64,000 nt of DNA from assembly GCF_005080845.1 (NCBI RefSeq), contig NZ_CP034858.1:372001-436000 (forward strand), read 5' to 3'. The translations under genes were made by a program, and so were the position numbers. The first letter of the stretch is position 1. Each line of letters begins with the position of its first letter. Origin of the DNA: Buchnera aphidicola (Rhopalosiphum padi) (lineage in GTDB: Bacteria; Pseudomonadota; Gammaproteobacteria; Enterobacterales; Enterobacteriaceae). Below, piece after piece: positions 62,333 to 64,000 of the stretch. Under the pieces are notes generated by a model that was not told the origin of the DNA, did not search any database, and saw nothing but the letters and a program-made list of their open reading frames with translations.

Positions 62333-63685
62333 ATGTTTAATAACTTAACTGAACGTCTTTCACAAAGTTTACGTAAAATTATTAATAAAGGAAGACTAAC
62401 AGAAGAAAACATTAAAGATACCATACGAGAAGTAAGAAAAGCACTTTTAGAAGCTGATGTAACGCTGTCAGTAATAAAAAAATTTATAAAAAATGTTTCA
62501 AAAAAATCAATTGGTCATGAAATAAATAAAAGTTTAACACCGGGTCAAGAATTCATAAGAATTGTAAAAAATGAATTAATTTTAGTAATGGGTGAAAAAC
62601 ATAATAATTTGAATTTTTCTATTCAACCACCAGCAATAATATTAGTTGTAGGACTACAGGGAGTTGGAAAAACAACTACTTTAGTAAAAATAGCAAAATG
62701 GATTAAAGATAAACATAAGAAAAAAATATTAACAACGTCAACTGATATTTATCGAGCAGCTGCAATTAAACAATTACAAATACTATCTGATCAAGTTAAA
62801 ATAGATTTTTATTCATCTAATATAGAGCAAAAACCAATAAATATAACAAAAGAAGCAATCGAATATGCAAAACTAAAATTATATGACGTTTTGTTAATTG
62901 ATACAGCAGGACGTTTACATATTGATGAAACAATGATGAATGAAATAAATCAAATACAAAAAATTTCAAAACCGATTGAAACACTATTAATAGTAGACTC
63001 AATGATGGGTCAAGATGCAATAAATGTAGCAAAAAAATTCAGCGAATATTTATCTATATCAGGTATAGTAATAACTAAAACCGACAGTGATGCTAGAAGT
63101 GGTGTTGCTTTATCAATTCGTTGTATTACTGGAAAACCAATTAAATTCATAGGAACTGGGGAAAAATTAAATCAATTAGAAATATTTAATTCTGAAAGGA
63201 TAGCTGATAGAATTTTAGGAATGAATCAAGTTATATCTCTTATTAAAGATATAGAAGAACAAGTAAATCGATCTCAAGTAGAAAATTTAACTAAAAAATT
63301 TAGAAAAGGTGACGATTTTAACTTAAATGATTTTTTAATACAACTAAAAGAAATGAAAAAAATGGGAGGTTTAAACTATTTCATAGAAAAATTCTCAAAA
63401 AATAAATTTCTATCTAAGAATCCATTATTAGACGGAGATAAAAACACTTTAAATAGAATAGAAGCAATTATATATTCTATGACTCATAAAGAAAGAATGC
63501 ATCCGATCATCATTAAAGGTTCTCGGAAACGTAGAATTGCTTTAGGTTCTGGAACAAAAATTCAAGATGTAAATAAATTATTAAAAAATTTTGATGATAT
63601 ACAAAGAATAATGAAAAAAATCAAAAAAGGAGGAATTGGAAAAATTATTCGAAATATAAAAAATATACTACCTAAAAACTTTTAA
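62333..63685 (+). CDS. ffh: Signal recognition particle protein Ffh
   Basis: Ffh with 4.5S RNA targets membrane proteins to the translocon. The protein has 450 residues (E. coli 453). The N domain starts MFNNLTERLSQSLRKI; the G domain has GLQGVGKTTTLVKIAKW, DTAGRLHID and TKTDSDARSG. The M domain (about 300-445) carries the RNA-binding helix SRKRRIALGSGTKIQDVNKL. TAAGGAAAA precedes the ATG. rpsP follows, as in E. coli. Confidence 0.97.
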   Translation: MFNNLTERLSQSLRKIINKGRLTEENIKDTIREVRKALLEADVTLSVIKKFIKNVSKKSIGHEINKSLTPGQEFIRIVKNELILVMGEKHNNLNFSIQPPAIILVVGLQGVGKTTTLVKIAKWIKDKHKKKILTTSTDIYRAAAIKQLQILSDQVKIDFYSSNIEQKPINITKEAIEYAKLKLYDVLLIDTAGRLHIDETMMNEINQIQKISKPIETLLIVDSMMGQDAINVAKKFSEYLSISGIVITKTDSDARSGVALSIRCITGKPIKFIGTGEKLNQLEIFNSERIADRILGMNQVISLIKDIEEQVNRSQVENLTKKFRKGDDFNLNDFLIQLKEMKKMGGLNYFIEKFSKNKFLSKNPLLDGDKNTLNRIEAIIYSMTHKERMHPIIIKGSRKRRIALGSGTKIQDVNKLLKNFDDIQRIMKKIKKGGIGKIIRNIKNILPKNF

Positions 63686-63774
63686 AAAAGAATAAATTAA
63701 CAATTTTTAGTTTTATATATAAAAAAATACATATAATAAATTAAAGTCTTTACATATTAAGAGAGAAAAAATAG

Positions 63775-64000
63775 ATGGTAAGAATTCGATTAGCCTTATA
63801 TGGCAGTAAAAAGCGTCCGTTCTACAAAATGGTAGTAGCAGATAGCCGATTTTCTAGAGATGGAAGATTTATTGAAAGATTGGGTTATTTTAATCCAGTT
63901 TCTAAATGTAAAAATTCAGCCCTCAAATTAAATTTAGATCGTATTATATACTGGCAAAAAAAAGGAGCTCAAATTTCAAAAAGATCTAAAAAACTAATAA
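63775..64000 (+). CDS. rpsP: 30S ribosomal protein S16, 5' part
   Basis: The 75 codons visible read [20 protein letters not shown] and [18 protein letters not shown], matching S16 (E. coli 82 residues). The frame runs open to the window edge, so only the last few residues are missing. GAGAGAAAAAATAG lies upstream. In E. coli rimM, trmD and rplS follow. Confidence 0.97.
   Translation, partial: MVRIRLALYGSKKRPFYKMVVADSRFSRDGRFIERLGYFNPVSKCKNSALKLNLDRIIYWQKKGAQISKRSKKLI

Overview
The window is a stretch of a reduced, very AT-rich (about three-quarters A+T by eye) gammaproteobacterial chromosome. Gene content, gene order and protein identities match Buchnera aphidicola, the obligate endosymbiont of aphids. 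The neighbour groups are those of Escherichia coli with intervening genes removed. No transposase, integrase, phage gene, CRISPR array or restriction system was seen, and base use is even throughout. I cannot name the aphid host.

Layout: (1) 1-10.3 kb: the 3' end of pyrC, flgN and flgA on the minus strand, then the flgBCDEFGHIJK operon for rod, hook and P/L rings, with no flgM or flgL. (2) 10.4-19.5 kb: rne, rluC, rpmF, a thinned fatty-acid cluster (fabD, a frameshifted fabG, acpP), then tmk, holB and tatD. (3) 19.5-32.2 kb: ptsG, hinT, a minimal lpoB, an OmpF-type porin, asnS, pncB, pyrD, rlmKL, uup and trhO. (4) 32.3-39.9 kb: valS, pepA, argI, pyrBI and ridA. (5) 40-50.8 kb: the minus-strand block deaD, pnp, rpsO, truB, rbfA, infB, nusA and tRNA-Leu(GAG). 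(6) 50.8-64 kb: secG, a frameshifted glmM, ftsH, rlmE and greA on the minus strand; ibaG, murA, rplU, rpmA and obgE on the plus strand; rpsI and rplM on the minus strand; then pheA, ffh and the 5' part of rpsP.

How the genes fit together: most encode translation, RNA processing and decay, replication, cell-wall precursors and membrane transport. Host-relevant genes are pheA (phenylalanine precursor, with the Phe-binding motif changed), argI (arginine) and pyrB/pyrI/pyrC/pyrD (pyrimidines). ptsG and the porin are uptake routes. The flagellar genes could make a hook-basal body or secretion channel; the genes here give little support for a complete filament.

Most notable observations: two conserved genes, fabG and glmM, are each broken by one base in a poly(A) run yet otherwise preserved. 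A short reading frame upstream of deaD still spells a peptide known from enterobacteria but ends in a stop codon. RNase E keeps a membrane-anchor-like helix and a PNPase-binding-like tail despite a degenerate C-terminal half. The porin has lost the charged residues of its constriction zone. PheA has lost its phenylalanine-binding motif. No wholly new multi-gene system was found.
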